Shown: piece by piece, positions 14,246-22,212 of the stretch | How the letters are laid out: every line of letters begins with the position of its first letter | How positions within the stretch are numbered: position 1 is the first letter of the stretch | NCBI GenBank assembly: GCA_028277515.1 | Contig: JANQGC010000115.1 | Coordinates: 1-25,778, forward strand | Length of the DNA: 25,778 nucleotides | Direction of reading: 5' to 3' | From: Anaerolineae bacterium | Lineage (GTDB): Bacteria; Chloroflexota; Anaerolineae; Promineifilales; Promineifilaceae | Notes under the pieces: model-generated | Databases searched by the model: none | What the model saw: only the letters and a program-made list of their open reading frames with translations | What the model was told of the DNA's origin: nothing | Made by a program: the position numbers and the translations under genes

Positions 14246-16627
14246 TCAAAATGTTGATAAAGTTGATGGCCCTAAGGCATTATCTTGCCAATCACCCTTT
14301 ACAAGATGCCCTACCGCTACATCCTTATGACCATTCATCAAAATCTGCAATCTTTTCTCGCTGACCACTTTTGCTACATCGATGACTTTTAAATAAGGCT
14401 CCAGATGGTGGTCCTCAGGGGAAAGCACAGCTAAATGATTGGGTGAATCATGAAAGAAAGACCAGTTAAAATAGCTGTTTTCTTGCCCTAGGTGGAGCGG
14501 TAGGGAGTATATTCCGGCTTCTACTAAATCTTGGAAAAAATGTGTTCCATAAGAAAGTTCAGGTGTTTGGCCATCATGGGCAACGGCCATTTCAACGAGA
14601 ACCTTCGTATTATAAATGTCAGCATAACTTACTTGAACACCTAATTCGATATTTATACTGCCCCATCGACCGGGTCCCATCAGAATGTACGCCGAGTCAT
14701 CTAACTTACGATTGAGATGGCTAATCGCTTTGGCCAATTCATGCTTTATGGGCAAATCTGTTTCCCGATAAGTTGCCGGATCGACAAAAACAATATAGCG
14801 AATGCCTTCCGCTTTGCCATCTGGAATAAGCTCATGGGTGCGGAATAGAAGATCTTCTTCGCTGATGTTGCTGGGGATTGTCACATCTGTTTCATCATCC
14901 CGCTGGCTTAATGGACGGCATTGAACAATATGTAATTTATATCGGGGATTTGGATAATCCGGTATGATTTCCACTGTGAATTCCACATCGACGGCTAATC
15001 CATACCCTTCTTCAAGCTGATACAAGGCGTTCTTCATGAGTTGAATAAAAATCTTATCTTTGGTCAGATAATTGAAAGTTAGAACGAATTGATCGTCGGG
15101 ATGGCAGGAACCGGTTGACAAGATTTCCTGCAGATAATCTCCCTTGTTGATTGATGCGATGTAGCGTAAATCTGGAAAATCAGGTTGTAATATCTCAACA
15201 ATGGGCAGCGTTTTAAAGTTGTTATCTTCCAGGTCAATGACATCTATGTACCACTGAGAATATTGCCGAATTGAGGAGGCGGTCAACTCCGGTCGGAGTT
15301 GGGGATGACTCAAGGCGATCAGGCGTGGATAATCATTGTCCACACGATCGACTGCCCTGGTGCCGATGCCCCAAACCAGCCGCAAGAAGCCAGCTTCCCG
15401 TTGGATTTTTGCATTCCAGCGAAATGGATTTTGGCTGAAGGCGACACCTGCCAAGGAGGGAAAGAAGTAACGGCCGTAACGTTTACCCTCTACGCGTTGG
15501 ATCAAGACGGCCATACGTTCATCATAATCGATCAAGCCCTGTTTTTGGCGATAGAGCAAGGCGTCAGGATTTAACGTACTGGCGAAAACTCGCTTGATAG
15601 CTTGCAGCAAATCTTTCAAATTTTCTTCTTCACTGCCTTGATTGGGGCAAAAATAACTATTGTATTTTCCCGCAAAGGCGTAGCCAAAATTATCTTCTAG
15701 AAGGCTTGAGGAACGAACAATGAGCGGTGCGCCATCGAATTTCCGCAGCATTTCTCTTAATTCGCCAATTATTTTTTCCGGCAACTCTCCATCCAGATGT
15801 TTTTGAACGATTTTTGGATATTCTTCCCGGATCTCCTGTAAGGGACGATATTTCTGGTTCATCACATGATCCAGCCCGTTCATGAGCCGGAATTCATAGA
15901 TCACTTCCGTGCCCACGAAATATGAATCGGGGATTTCAACCATCATGCTAATGTCTTCACCTCGTGCCTCACTGGCCTTACGCAAAATCTTCCACGCCAA
16001 AAGAAGCCCGGCTGATTTCCCGCCAATTTTTCCTGCCCCAATTCGTCTGTGGTAGATTCGTCTCAGGTCGACAATGTCAAACATGTTCTTGGCCACACCG
16101 ATATAGGGAAGTTGGTCGCTTATCATCCTTTTGATAAGGACAACTTTTATCTCTTCCAGGTGATGGTCGACACGCTCCCTCTCCCTTGGAGGCATTAGCT
16201 CGTAAAGCTCTCCCTGGCGGAACAATAGCTCCCAGGGCGCAATTTCCGGATTGAAAGTCAATTCTATCGAATCAGATGGAGATGGCTGGTCATTTAATAT
16301 TTCTTCGATCAGTTGATCGAGTAAGGTGTGTCCGAGATTAAAGGCGAAATAGGAGTCTGTTAAAAAGTCGCGCACGCGCTCTTTTCGCCTTTGCCATATG
16401 TTGGTTTCTTCCTGGCCAAACGGATCTTGCAGGCCTTCACGGCGTTGGGATTCAAGTGCTCTCTGGCGAACCTGGGTTTCAAATTCTTCCTGACTGATAA
16501 TTCCACGTCGGAATAACTCTTCTCGCATGCGAATGCGCACCCGGTCCGATAGGATTGGATACTGGGCAAGCCGGATATAGGTGTCAATGGCCGGTGTTAC
16601 ACTACGAAGTGGTAAAGGGCTAATCAT
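14246..16627 (-). CDS. PEP-synthase/PPDK N-terminal (ATP-binding) domain protein, paralog 2
   Basis: A 793-residue paralog of the next gene, well over half identical over the N-terminal stretch compared (RSVTPAIDTYIRLAQYPIL, RMREELFRRGII, ESQRREGL). It carries the same core blocks: GAGKIGGKSAG, IVRSSSLLEDNFGYAFAGKY, GVAFSQNPFRW, GIGTRAVDRVDNDYPR, CRPLSQR, GPGRWGSINIELGVQVSYADI and LSYGTHFFQDL. It too lacks the phospho-His and PEP-binding domains. An in-frame ATG at 16639 is possible. The ATG at 16627 is preferred because GGAGG sits 5 nt before it and its N-terminus (MISPLPLRSVTPAID) matches the paralog. It is the first gene of the three-gene operon. Confidence 0.82.
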   Translation of the reverse strand: MISPLPLRSVTPAIDTYIRLAQYPILSDRVRIRMREELFRRGIISQEEFETQVRQRALESQRREGLQDPFGQEETNIWQRRKERVRDFLTDSYFAFNLGHTLLDQLIEEILNDQPSPSDSIELTFNPEIAPWELLFRQGELYELMPPRERERVDHHLEEIKVVLIKRMISDQLPYIGVAKNMFDIVDLRRIYHRRIGAGKIGGKSAGLLLAWKILRKASEARGEDISMMVEIPDSYFVGTEVIYEFRLMNGLDHVMNQKYRPLQEIREEYPKIVQKHLDGELPEKIIGELREMLRKFDGAPLIVRSSSLLEDNFGYAFAGKYNSYFCPNQGSEEENLKDLLQAIKRVFASTLNPDALLYRQKQGLIDYDERMAVLIQRVEGKRYGRYFFPSLAGVAFSQNPFRWNAKIQREAGFLRLVWGIGTRAVDRVDNDYPRLIALSHPQLRPELTASSIRQYSQWYIDVIDLEDNNFKTLPIVEILQPDFPDLRYIASINKGDYLQEILSTGSCHPDDQFVLTFNYLTKDKIFIQLMKNALYQLEEGYGLAVDVEFTVEIIPDYPNPRYKLHIVQCRPLSQRDDETDVTIPSNISEEDLLFRTHELIPDGKAEGIRYIVFVDPATYRETDLPIKHELAKAISHLNRKLDDSAYILMGPGRWGSINIELGVQVSYADIYNTKVLVEMAVAHDGQTPELSYGTHFFQDLVEAGIYSLPLHLGQENSYFNWSFFHDSPNHLAVLSPEDHHLEPYLKVIDVAKVVSEKRLQILMNGHKDVAVGHLVKGDWQDNALGPSTLSTF

Positions 16628-16632
16628 AAATT

Positions 16633-16655
16633 CCTCCATCGGAGGTATTATATCA
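16633..16655 (-). promoter_or_regulatory. Extended -10 and start-region hairpin of the PPDK_N operon
   Basis: On the minus strand TGATATAAT (16655-16647) is an extended -10. Seven bases later comes ATG (16639), whose following GGAGG is the Shine-Dalgarno site for the ATG at 16627. CCTCC-GAT-GGAGG (16645-16633) is a perfect 5-bp inverted repeat around the upstream ATG. If transcription starts upstream of 16645 it would hide the Shine-Dalgarno site; if at 16639-16640 it would not. Confidence 0.5.
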
Positions 16656-16703
16656 GGTCCAAATGCTATTTTACGAGTGAGTTAAATTTTTAATTGTTGG
16701 GAT

Positions 16704-16733
16704 TTGACGATGTATAAAAGGCGGACATACAAT
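16704..16733 (+). promoter_or_regulatory. Promoter of the 57-residue protein gene
   Basis: TTGACG (16704-16709), an 18-bp spacer and TACAAT (16728-16733) make a good housekeeping-type promoter. The leader is about 47 nt, with GAAGGA (16771-16776) 10 nt before the ATG. It is divergent from the PPDK_N operon promoter. Confidence 0.6.
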
Positions 16734-16786
16734 AAGTGCCGCTCGACCAGCATATGATTCATACTTAAGTGAAGGAAATAATTTTT

Positions 16787-16960
16787 ATGTCGCAACAAGA
16801 ATTTGAACCGGATATCATAGCCCAAACTGAGAATTTTGGAGTCTGGCGCAGTGATGATGAAGATGAAGGTTTGCTTTTTCATATTGAACTTGGGGGTGTG
16901 ACGCTCCATATGACTTCCGAGGAATGGGATGAGTTTGTATTATTAATTAAAAGCACCTAG
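16787..16960 (+). CDS. Small acidic protein, 57 residues, unknown function
   Basis: The predicted protein begins MSQQEFEPDIIAQTENF and continues GVWRSDDEDEGLLFHIELGGVTLHMTSEEWDEF. It is strongly acidic, with no TM helix or Cys. The pattern suggests a small beta-rich domain: an acidic loop, a HIELGGVTLH strand pair, then an amphipathic helix EEWDEFVLLIK. I do not know a named family. The ATG at 16787 is chosen over an in-frame GTG at 16769 because GAAGGA precedes it at a workable distance. It has its own promoter between the divergent PPDK_N operon and radC. Coding status is supported by promoter, ribosome-binding site and protein-like composition. Confidence 0.65.
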   Translation: MSQQEFEPDIIAQTENFGVWRSDDEDEGLLFHIELGGVTLHMTSEEWDEFVLLIKST

Positions 16961-17068
16961 ACTTAATTTTTTTGTTTCCAGGAGCATGTAATTGATTACA
17001 CTATTACTAAAACCATTATTGATGCCTCAATACAAATTCATCCAGCATAAGTCAAAGGACATTCAATT

Positions 17069-17782
17069 ATGACAAATCGAGAACCGGCAGAATATGTTTT
17101 GATGATTCGCGATTTGGCTGAGGAGGATAGGCCGAGGGAACGCTTGATTGAGGTGGGGGAGAGGGCGCTTTCATCGGCCGAACTGATCGCCATAATTTTG
17201 CGTGTTGGAACCAAGGGAATCAGCGCCGTGCGTCTGGCAGAACGTCTGCTGGTGGAATTTGATGGCTTGCCTGGCCTGGGCAGAGCCTCTGTTGCCGCTC
17301 TATCCAACATATCTGGTGTCGGTTCGGCCAAAGCGGTTCAGATTAAGGCGGCGCTTGAATTGGGGAGGCGTATGGTAGCCTCATCTCCGGAGGAACGGCC
17401 GAAAGTGACGTCACCGGCCGATGCCGCCAATCTTTTAATGTCGGAAATGATGCTATTGGAGCAAGAACATCTGCGTGTGATTTTATTGAACACGCGAAAT
17501 GAAGTATTAAGCATGCCCACGATTTACCAGGGCAGTTTGAATACTTCAGTGATCAGGGTGGGGGAGTTGTTTCGCCAGGCCATTAGAGCCAATGCTGCTG
17601 CTTTGATTGTGGCTCATAACCATCCATCAGGAGACCCTTCCCCCTCGCCGGAAGACATCGCTGTGACTCGCCAGTTCGTTAAAGCCGGTAACTTATTGGA
17701 TGTCACCGTATTGGATCATGTCGTCATTGGCCACCAGCGATTTGTTTCTTTGAAAGAAAGACAGCTTGTGCGATTCGATTGA
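17069..17782 (+). CDS. radC: RadC family JAB1/MPN protein
   Basis: A 237-residue protein with an N-terminal helix-hairpin-helix-like region ([22 protein letters not shown], about 78-99) and a C-terminal JAMM metalloprotease-fold domain. The zinc motif is [11 protein letters not shown] (183-193), with upstream E166 in VGELFRQAI and the downstream [12 protein letters not shown] block. The length is normal. Despite the name, a DNA-repair role is not well supported; biochemical function remains unclear in the family. AAAGGA lies 9 nt before the ATG; an internal ATG (residue 12) is less likely. It is convergent with the FecR-like gene, with only 3 nt between the stops. Confidence 0.92.
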   Translation: MTNREPAEYVLMIRDLAEEDRPRERLIEVGERALSSAELIAIILRVGTKGISAVRLAERLLVEFDGLPGLGRASVAALSNISGVGSAKAVQIKAALELGRRMVASSPEERPKVTSPADAANLLMSEMMLLEQEHLRVILLNTRNEVLSMPTIYQGSLNTSVIRVGELFRQAIRANAAALIVAHNHPSGDPSPSPEDIAVTRQFVKAGNLLDVTVLDHVVIGHQRFVSLKERQLVRFD

Positions 17783-17785
17783 ATG

Positions 17786-19057
17786 TTATTCAACGATTAA
17801 TGCGACATCGACAATTTCTGTAGTAAAGCTGTGGCCGGAAGCGACCAATGAAACGCTTTCAATAAAGATGGGGGGTGAGGCACCTTGTCGCGCCAGTTCT
17901 TCGCGCAAGTCCACTTCAAAATAGAAATCCTGAGCCAGAGGAACCTGCTCATGATCGCTTTGTAATACGGCGCAAGAAATGCAAGCTCCTGGAGTATTGT
18001 TATCGTCTACCTCTCCGACAGCATAAAATCCGTGCTGCCAAATCTGGCTGACCCCATTTTCATCCACATAGTTAATGCGTATAAAGAAGGGGCATTCACT
18101 GCCCTGTATCCCACAAACACCGAGGCTTTGGCCTAAAATCCGTAAAGTGGCCGCCAATCGTAAAGTTTCAAAATCACTCACGTTCTGGTTTACCGACTGC
18201 TGTACCCGAGCATCAGCATGGCCAACTCCTTCCCGTTCAAAACGGAGTGTCGGCTCACCCTCAACTTCAATTATTTCTGTTGCTCCGTCTGGCTGATCCC
18301 CTAATTCGACCTTCCAGGTATACTCCGACCAGTGATCAAACCCCAGCTCAAAATTCCCATTTTGAATGATATTCCTTTCGGGATCGAGAGGACCTTTTGG
18401 TGCCTGACCGGTGGGGATTTCCGCCCTTTGCTCAGAGGTAAGGGATAATGTAGCATCTTCAGCGGCGATCTCAGCCGTCCCTTCATGGACAGCAACCTGG
18501 GTTGCTTCATTGGTGATTTCGATTGAGTATTGCCCCGGATCTTGAATAGCGATTTTTCCTTGTGGGGTTTCAAAGTTAAAAACAATCGGCCGGTTATCAT
18601 ATTCGAGGAGTGACAACCGTAGACGGCCGCTTTCTAACTCAAGTTCGACCGATTGCTCTTCGTTGCTCCAGTTAAAGCGGGGCGCTTGGGCTTGATTGAT
18701 ACGCACGGTGCTGTTGCCGTCAATGCTCAGTCGCGCCAGGAGGGTTTCATCTTCCGGAGCGGAAATGAGCATGATCGCTTTGGCCGTGGCATCTGTTAAA
18801 ATGCTCGCGTTCGGTCCTAAATCTTCGGCCGTTTCACCAATGATAACGGCTCTTCTCGTTCCGGATTCATCATCAATGCCTACGGTTCCCTGGTTTGCCT
18901 GGACAGCCATTAGCAGATCCCGCGAAGCATTTTGGATAAAGGCATTAACTGATACAGGAACGATGATGGTGATGACCAGGCAAAGAAAAAAACTGCCGAT
19001 CAAAATGATCCAGGCTAGACGCTGGCGGTTTAGAAATTCACTGCTTGTATTATTCAT
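17786..19057 (-). CDS. FecR-domain membrane-anchored protein
   Basis: A 423-residue protein with a cytosolic N-terminus, one transmembrane helix (about 14-36) and a large extracytoplasmic part. Residues about 60-215 resemble a FecR domain: repeated short beta strands ending 'QGKIAIQDPGQYSIEITNEATQVAVHEGTAEIA'. Residues about 230-423 begin NIIQNGNFELGFDHWSEYTWKVE, a typical opening of carbohydrate-binding-like jelly-roll domains. No sigma-factor gene is next to it, so a classical FecI/FecR pair is not implied. Its ATG overlaps the acyP stop (19054-19057), indicating translational coupling and operon membership. Confidence 0.7.
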   Translation of the reverse strand: MNNTSSEFLNRQRLAWIILIGSFFLCLVITIIVPVSVNAFIQNASRDLLMAVQANQGTVGIDDESGTRRAVIIGETAEDLGPNASILTDATAKAIMLISAPEDETLLARLSIDGNSTVRINQAQAPRFNWSNEEQSVELELESGRLRLSLLEYDNRPIVFNFETPQGKIAIQDPGQYSIEITNEATQVAVHEGTAEIAAEDATLSLTSEQRAEIPTGQAPKGPLDPERNIIQNGNFELGFDHWSEYTWKVELGDQPDGATEIIEVEGEPTLRFEREGVGHADARVQQSVNQNVSDFETLRLAATLRILGQSLGVCGIQGSECPFFIRINYVDENGVSQIWQHGFYAVGEVDDNNTPGACISCAVLQSDHEQVPLAQDFYFEVDLREELARQGASPPIFIESVSLVASGHSFTTEIVDVALIVE

Positions 19058-19332
19058 GCTCTGCGTACTGAAAAGTCGTTAAACTCCAACCTGGCTTCCT
19101 GCCAGTGAACATCTACTTTGGAAACTCTCGCTTGGGGAGAACCTTCATGTAGGAACTGCTCAAGTTCCTTGAGTTTGTTTTCTGAACCTTCAGCAACTAC
19201 CTTGACCGTTCCGTCCTGAAGGTTGGCGACCCAACCCTTTATGCCCAGAGTTTGAGCTTTCTGCCGGGTATAAGAGCGAAAAAACACCCCTTGAACGAAA
19301 CCTGAGACAGTGGCTTCAATCCTTTTGGTCAT
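19054..19332 (-). CDS. acyP: Acylphosphatase
   Basis: A 92-residue enzyme that hydrolyses carboxyl-phosphate bonds such as those in acyl phosphates and carbamoyl phosphate, in the cytosol. The phosphate-binding loop GFVQGVFFRSYT has catalytic Arg19, and the second catalytic residue is Asn37 in GWVANLQDGTV; both are canonical. The gene follows pyrD by 42 nt and overlaps the FecR-like gene by 4 nt. A TATAAT box ends 7 nt before its ATG, so acyP and the FecR-like gene may also be transcribed from their own promoter. Confidence 0.95.
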   Translation of the reverse strand: MTKRIEATVSGFVQGVFFRSYTRQKAQTLGIKGWVANLQDGTVKVVAEGSENKLKELEQFLHEGSPQARVSKVDVHWQEARLEFNDFSVRRA

Positions 19333-19345
19333 GAATGAAATTATA
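19333..19345 (-). promoter_or_regulatory. -10 box (TATAAT) 7 nt before acyP
   Basis: On the minus strand TATAAT (19345-19340) is followed by TTCATTC and the ATG at 19332. No consensus -35 is seen 16-18 bp upstream. No Shine-Dalgarno sequence lies next to the ATG. This matches the leaderless-type arrangement seen at 4102, 7138 and 7287. Confidence 0.5.
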
Positions 19346-19374
19346 TCCTCGCTCCCTCGCTTGGCGACCGGTTC

Positions 19375-20418
19375 TTAGATTATATTGCGCAGTAAGCGGC
19401 CGGCCAGGCCGGGACCTTCGTAAACCAATGATGTGTATAGCTGGACCAGGGAGACGCCCGCATCAATTTTTTCTTGAACATCGGCCGCATCACGAACGCC
19501 GCCAACACCAATGATCGGGACCTGCTTATTGGTCGCTTTTGCTATATGTCTGATGATGTGATTACTCTGTTCTTTTAATGGTAAACCACTTAATCCACCT
19601 GTCTCTACCCGGTTGCTATCTTTTAAGCCTTCACGATTGGTCGTTGTGTTGGTGGCAATAATCCCGTCAATTTTTTCATCGGTAATGATTTGAAGTATTT
19701 GATCGACTTCATTCAGCGTCAGGTCGGGGGCAATTTTAACCAGTAGCGGCCGTTTATCCATTTTTCGTTTCTGCGCTTGCAACTGGTTTTCGGCGACTAA
19801 TGAACTGAGCAGGTCCCCCAGATAGCGGTCCCCCTGCAATTTTCTCAATTCGGGGGTGTTGGGTGAGCTAATGTTAACCGCAATATAATCGGCATATGGA
19901 AATACAGCTTGTAAAACGTAAATGTAATCATCAACAGCCGCACTCAATGGTGTTTCTTTTTGTTTTCCCAGGCTGATACCCAGGATGAAGTTTCGTTCTT
20001 GATAAGAAGCCAAATAGGACAACGCTTTTTCCACCCCCGAACTAGGGAAACCCATTCGATTGATCAGGGCACCGTCTTTGGGTAGTCGGAAGATGCGTGG
20101 CCTTGGATTTCCTTGCTGGTACTGGGGTGTAATCGTGCCGATTTCTACGTGACCAAAACCTAACATAGCCAGTCCCCTGGCAATATTACCCTCTTTATCG
20201 AAGCCGGCTGCCACCCCTAATATATTGGGAAAGGTTAAACCGCATAGACGAATGGGATTTTGTGGAATTTCTCCCGCTATACTGGATAAAATTGCTCTGC
20301 CAAATCGAGAACTTTGCGCTGTTGAAAGCAAGGAAACCATTAACTCGTGAGTTGATTCCGGATCAATTTTTGAAAGGAATGGGAAAATGAAACGCTGATA
20401 GTTATTGCGATGGTTCAA
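19375..20418 (-). CDS. pyrD: Dihydroorotate dehydrogenase (quinone), class 2
   Basis: A 347-residue FMN enzyme oxidising dihydroorotate to orotate in pyrimidine synthesis, membrane-associated and quinone-linked. The N-terminal helical extension (FIFPFLSKIDPESTHEL), which docks class 2 enzymes to the membrane, is present. Other motifs are AAGFDKEGN (70-78), NRMGFPSSGVE, VNISSPNTPELR (181-192, with the catalytic Ser), IIATNTTTNR and GVGGVRDAADV...LVQLYTSLVYEGPG. The start is taken as TTG at 20418, because an in-frame stop lies a few codons upstream and the homologous N-terminus is then complete. It lies 2 nt after glpD, so it is co-transcribed. Pyrimidine synthesis looks out of place in this lipid-like operon. 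Confidence 0.93.
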   Translation of the reverse strand: MNHRNNYQRFIFPFLSKIDPESTHELMVSLLSTAQSSRFGRAILSSIAGEIPQNPIRLCGLTFPNILGVAAGFDKEGNIARGLAMLGFGHVEIGTITPQYQQGNPRPRIFRLPKDGALINRMGFPSSGVEKALSYLASYQERNFILGISLGKQKETPLSAAVDDYIYVLQAVFPYADYIAVNISSPNTPELRKLQGDRYLGDLLSSLVAENQLQAQKRKMDKRPLLVKIAPDLTLNEVDQILQIITDEKIDGIIATNTTTNREGLKDSNRVETGGLSGLPLKEQSNHIIRHIAKATNKQVPIIGVGGVRDAADVQEKIDAGVSLVQLYTSLVYEGPGLAGRLLRNII

Positions 20419-20420
20419 TT

Positions 20421-22181
20421 TTACACGCCATATTCAGTCTTCCATTTCCTGTGAGAAAAAATAAAGATCAAGATGATTCCCAATGAAGCTAAAATAGCCG
20501 ATAGAGTCATGAAATGGACCTGTTGTTTTTGATTATCTTGTGGAACAATCTTTTTCGCATGTTTGGCCTCTGCCAACATCTTGCTCCAATCGGGAATTTT
20601 ACTTCGATTCGGCAGACTATAGCAACGCTTCCAAAGATCCAGGTACGCCTTTTGTTCTTGTCTCCATCGTTCGTCAGACCAACCAAGCTCCTGCCGGCAG
20701 ATATTTTGAATTTGAGGCAGAAATGCTTTTCCTCCGTTTTTAACCAGCAGTCCCAACCTCACACGGCGCAGTAAGAGATCATCCAAATGAACAACCCCTT
20801 CGGCACGGGCAGCCCATCTCAGTTCCGCCCATAAAGTGTTAGTTTCGGGGATTGGCTTCAATTCACCTGACTTTGCTGCTTTTATCAATGTTGGTGCCTC
20901 AATCCCATAGTAACCAATGAGGCGTCTCTCTGTTTTTTCATCAAGGCCGACCACATTATCTAAATCTAATTCAATGGATTTAAGGAGAGGGTGGCTCTTT
21001 TCTACTTTGGGAAGTTGCGGATCGATCTGTCGTGCCTTGTTTAATACATCCAGGGCAACCAGCCGAAAAGTAGTTAGCTTTCCCCCAGTGACAGTGAGCA
21101 AGCCATCCTCTTCCCAAATCACATGATCACGTGACTCGTCCGAAGGGTTTTCCTTGCCGCTGCCAATGACCGGCCGTATCCCAGCGAAAGTGGCAACAAT
21201 GTCGTCCAATTTTACGTTTAATAAAGGGTAGCGAGCCTCCACAGCGGTCATTAAATAGGCAACTTCTTTTGCGGTAATCCCAGGCTCTTCATCTAGTGAG
21301 TCGCGGTAGTCAACATCGGTTGTCCCAACAAGAGTGACGCCATGCCAGGGGAACAAAAAAACGGGGCGGCCGTCAATTGGATGAAGAAAGCTGACCGCCT
21401 GGGCAACGGGAATGCGCCAGCCTGGAAATATCAGATGGCTGCCACGAAGGGGCCTGATCCTAGCCTCCTTGGCCAGTTCGCTTCGTAAGTGGTCGGACCA
21501 GGCGCCGGTAGCATTCACAATGAGGGGAGCAAAAACGTCCGTTTTCCGCCCGCTTTCCATCTCCTGCAAAGTGAGACCACAAGCCTTTCCTTCTTCATCG
21601 CGCAACATGCCTGTGGCTTTTGTGTAATTAATGGCGGTGCCACCGGCATGCACCCCTTCGCTGATGACCCGCAGCACCAGGCGTGCGTCGTCTGTTTGGG
21701 CATCGCCATACCGGTATCCACCTTCTAACCCCTCGGCCGATAGCTGGCCGGCCATAAACCGAAAATCTTGAGATCTATAGTAGCGATGGCTCCAGCGCAG
21801 AGCTAATAAATCATAAATCGTTAAACCGGCGCTGTAGATAAACCGGCCTGGATTATCACCATCATATGTTGCCAATAAAAAGTCGAGTGGCTCCACTAAC
21901 CCTGGGGCTAATTTAAGTAGTTGTTGGCGTTCGCGGACAGAGTCCATAGTCAGACCAATTTTTCCCTCTTTTAGATAACGTAGACCACCGTGAACAAGTT
22001 TGGATGAACGGCTGGAAGTTCCCCAGGCGAAATCACGTTGTTCTACTAGCAGGGACTGTAGTCCGAGGTGGGCTGCTTCACGCAATATGCCGGCACCGGT
22101 GATGCCGCCACCGACAATAATGATGTCCCATTTCTGGTTGATGTTTGACCAAATCTCTTCGCGCCAATTCTTTTTCCACAT
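20421..22181 (-). CDS. glpD: Glycerol-3-phosphate dehydrogenase (FAD) with C-terminal TM anchor
   Basis: A 586-residue flavoenzyme that oxidises glycerol-3-phosphate to DHAP and reduces quinone. The FAD Rossmann motif IIIVGGGITGAG (20-31), the SSRSSKLVHGGLRYL block (57-71), 'FLFPWHGVTLVGTTDVDY' and the C-terminal DAO_C-like helical domain are present. Unusually, the last 33 residues add a hydrophobic helix, FMTLSAILASLGIILIFIFS, followed by a basic tail; GlpD is normally a peripheral protein. The start at 22181 is chosen because GGGGGGA lies 5 nt upstream; an in-frame upstream ATG at 22208 lacks such a site. It follows the AGPS-like gene by 31 nt. Confidence 0.92.
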   Translation of the reverse strand: MWKKNWREEIWSNINQKWDIIIVGGGITGAGILREAAHLGLQSLLVEQRDFAWGTSSRSSKLVHGGLRYLKEGKIGLTMDSVRERQQLLKLAPGLVEPLDFLLATYDGDNPGRFIYSAGLTIYDLLALRWSHRYYRSQDFRFMAGQLSAEGLEGGYRYGDAQTDDARLVLRVISEGVHAGGTAINYTKATGMLRDEEGKACGLTLQEMESGRKTDVFAPLIVNATGAWSDHLRSELAKEARIRPLRGSHLIFPGWRIPVAQAVSFLHPIDGRPVFLFPWHGVTLVGTTDVDYRDSLDEEPGITAKEVAYLMTAVEARYPLLNVKLDDIVATFAGIRPVIGSGKENPSDESRDHVIWEEDGLLTVTGGKLTTFRLVALDVLNKARQIDPQLPKVEKSHPLLKSIELDLDNVVGLDEKTERRLIGYYGIEAPTLIKAAKSGELKPIPETNTLWAELRWAARAEGVVHLDDLLLRRVRLGLLVKNGGKAFLPQIQNICRQELGWSDERWRQEQKAYLDLWKRCYSLPNRSKIPDWSKMLAEAKHAKKIVPQDNQKQQVHFMTLSAILASLGIILIFIFSHRKWKTEYGV

Positions 22182-22212
22182 ATTTATCCCCCCACTTGTC
22201 AAGCTCAAATTT

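Noticed and set aside
17779..17793. TTGAAT-GTT-ATTCAA hairpin between radC and the FecR-like gene as a bidirectional terminator
   Set aside because: Only 6 bp, A/T-rich and without U-tracts on either side; it could be chance at the two stop codons.
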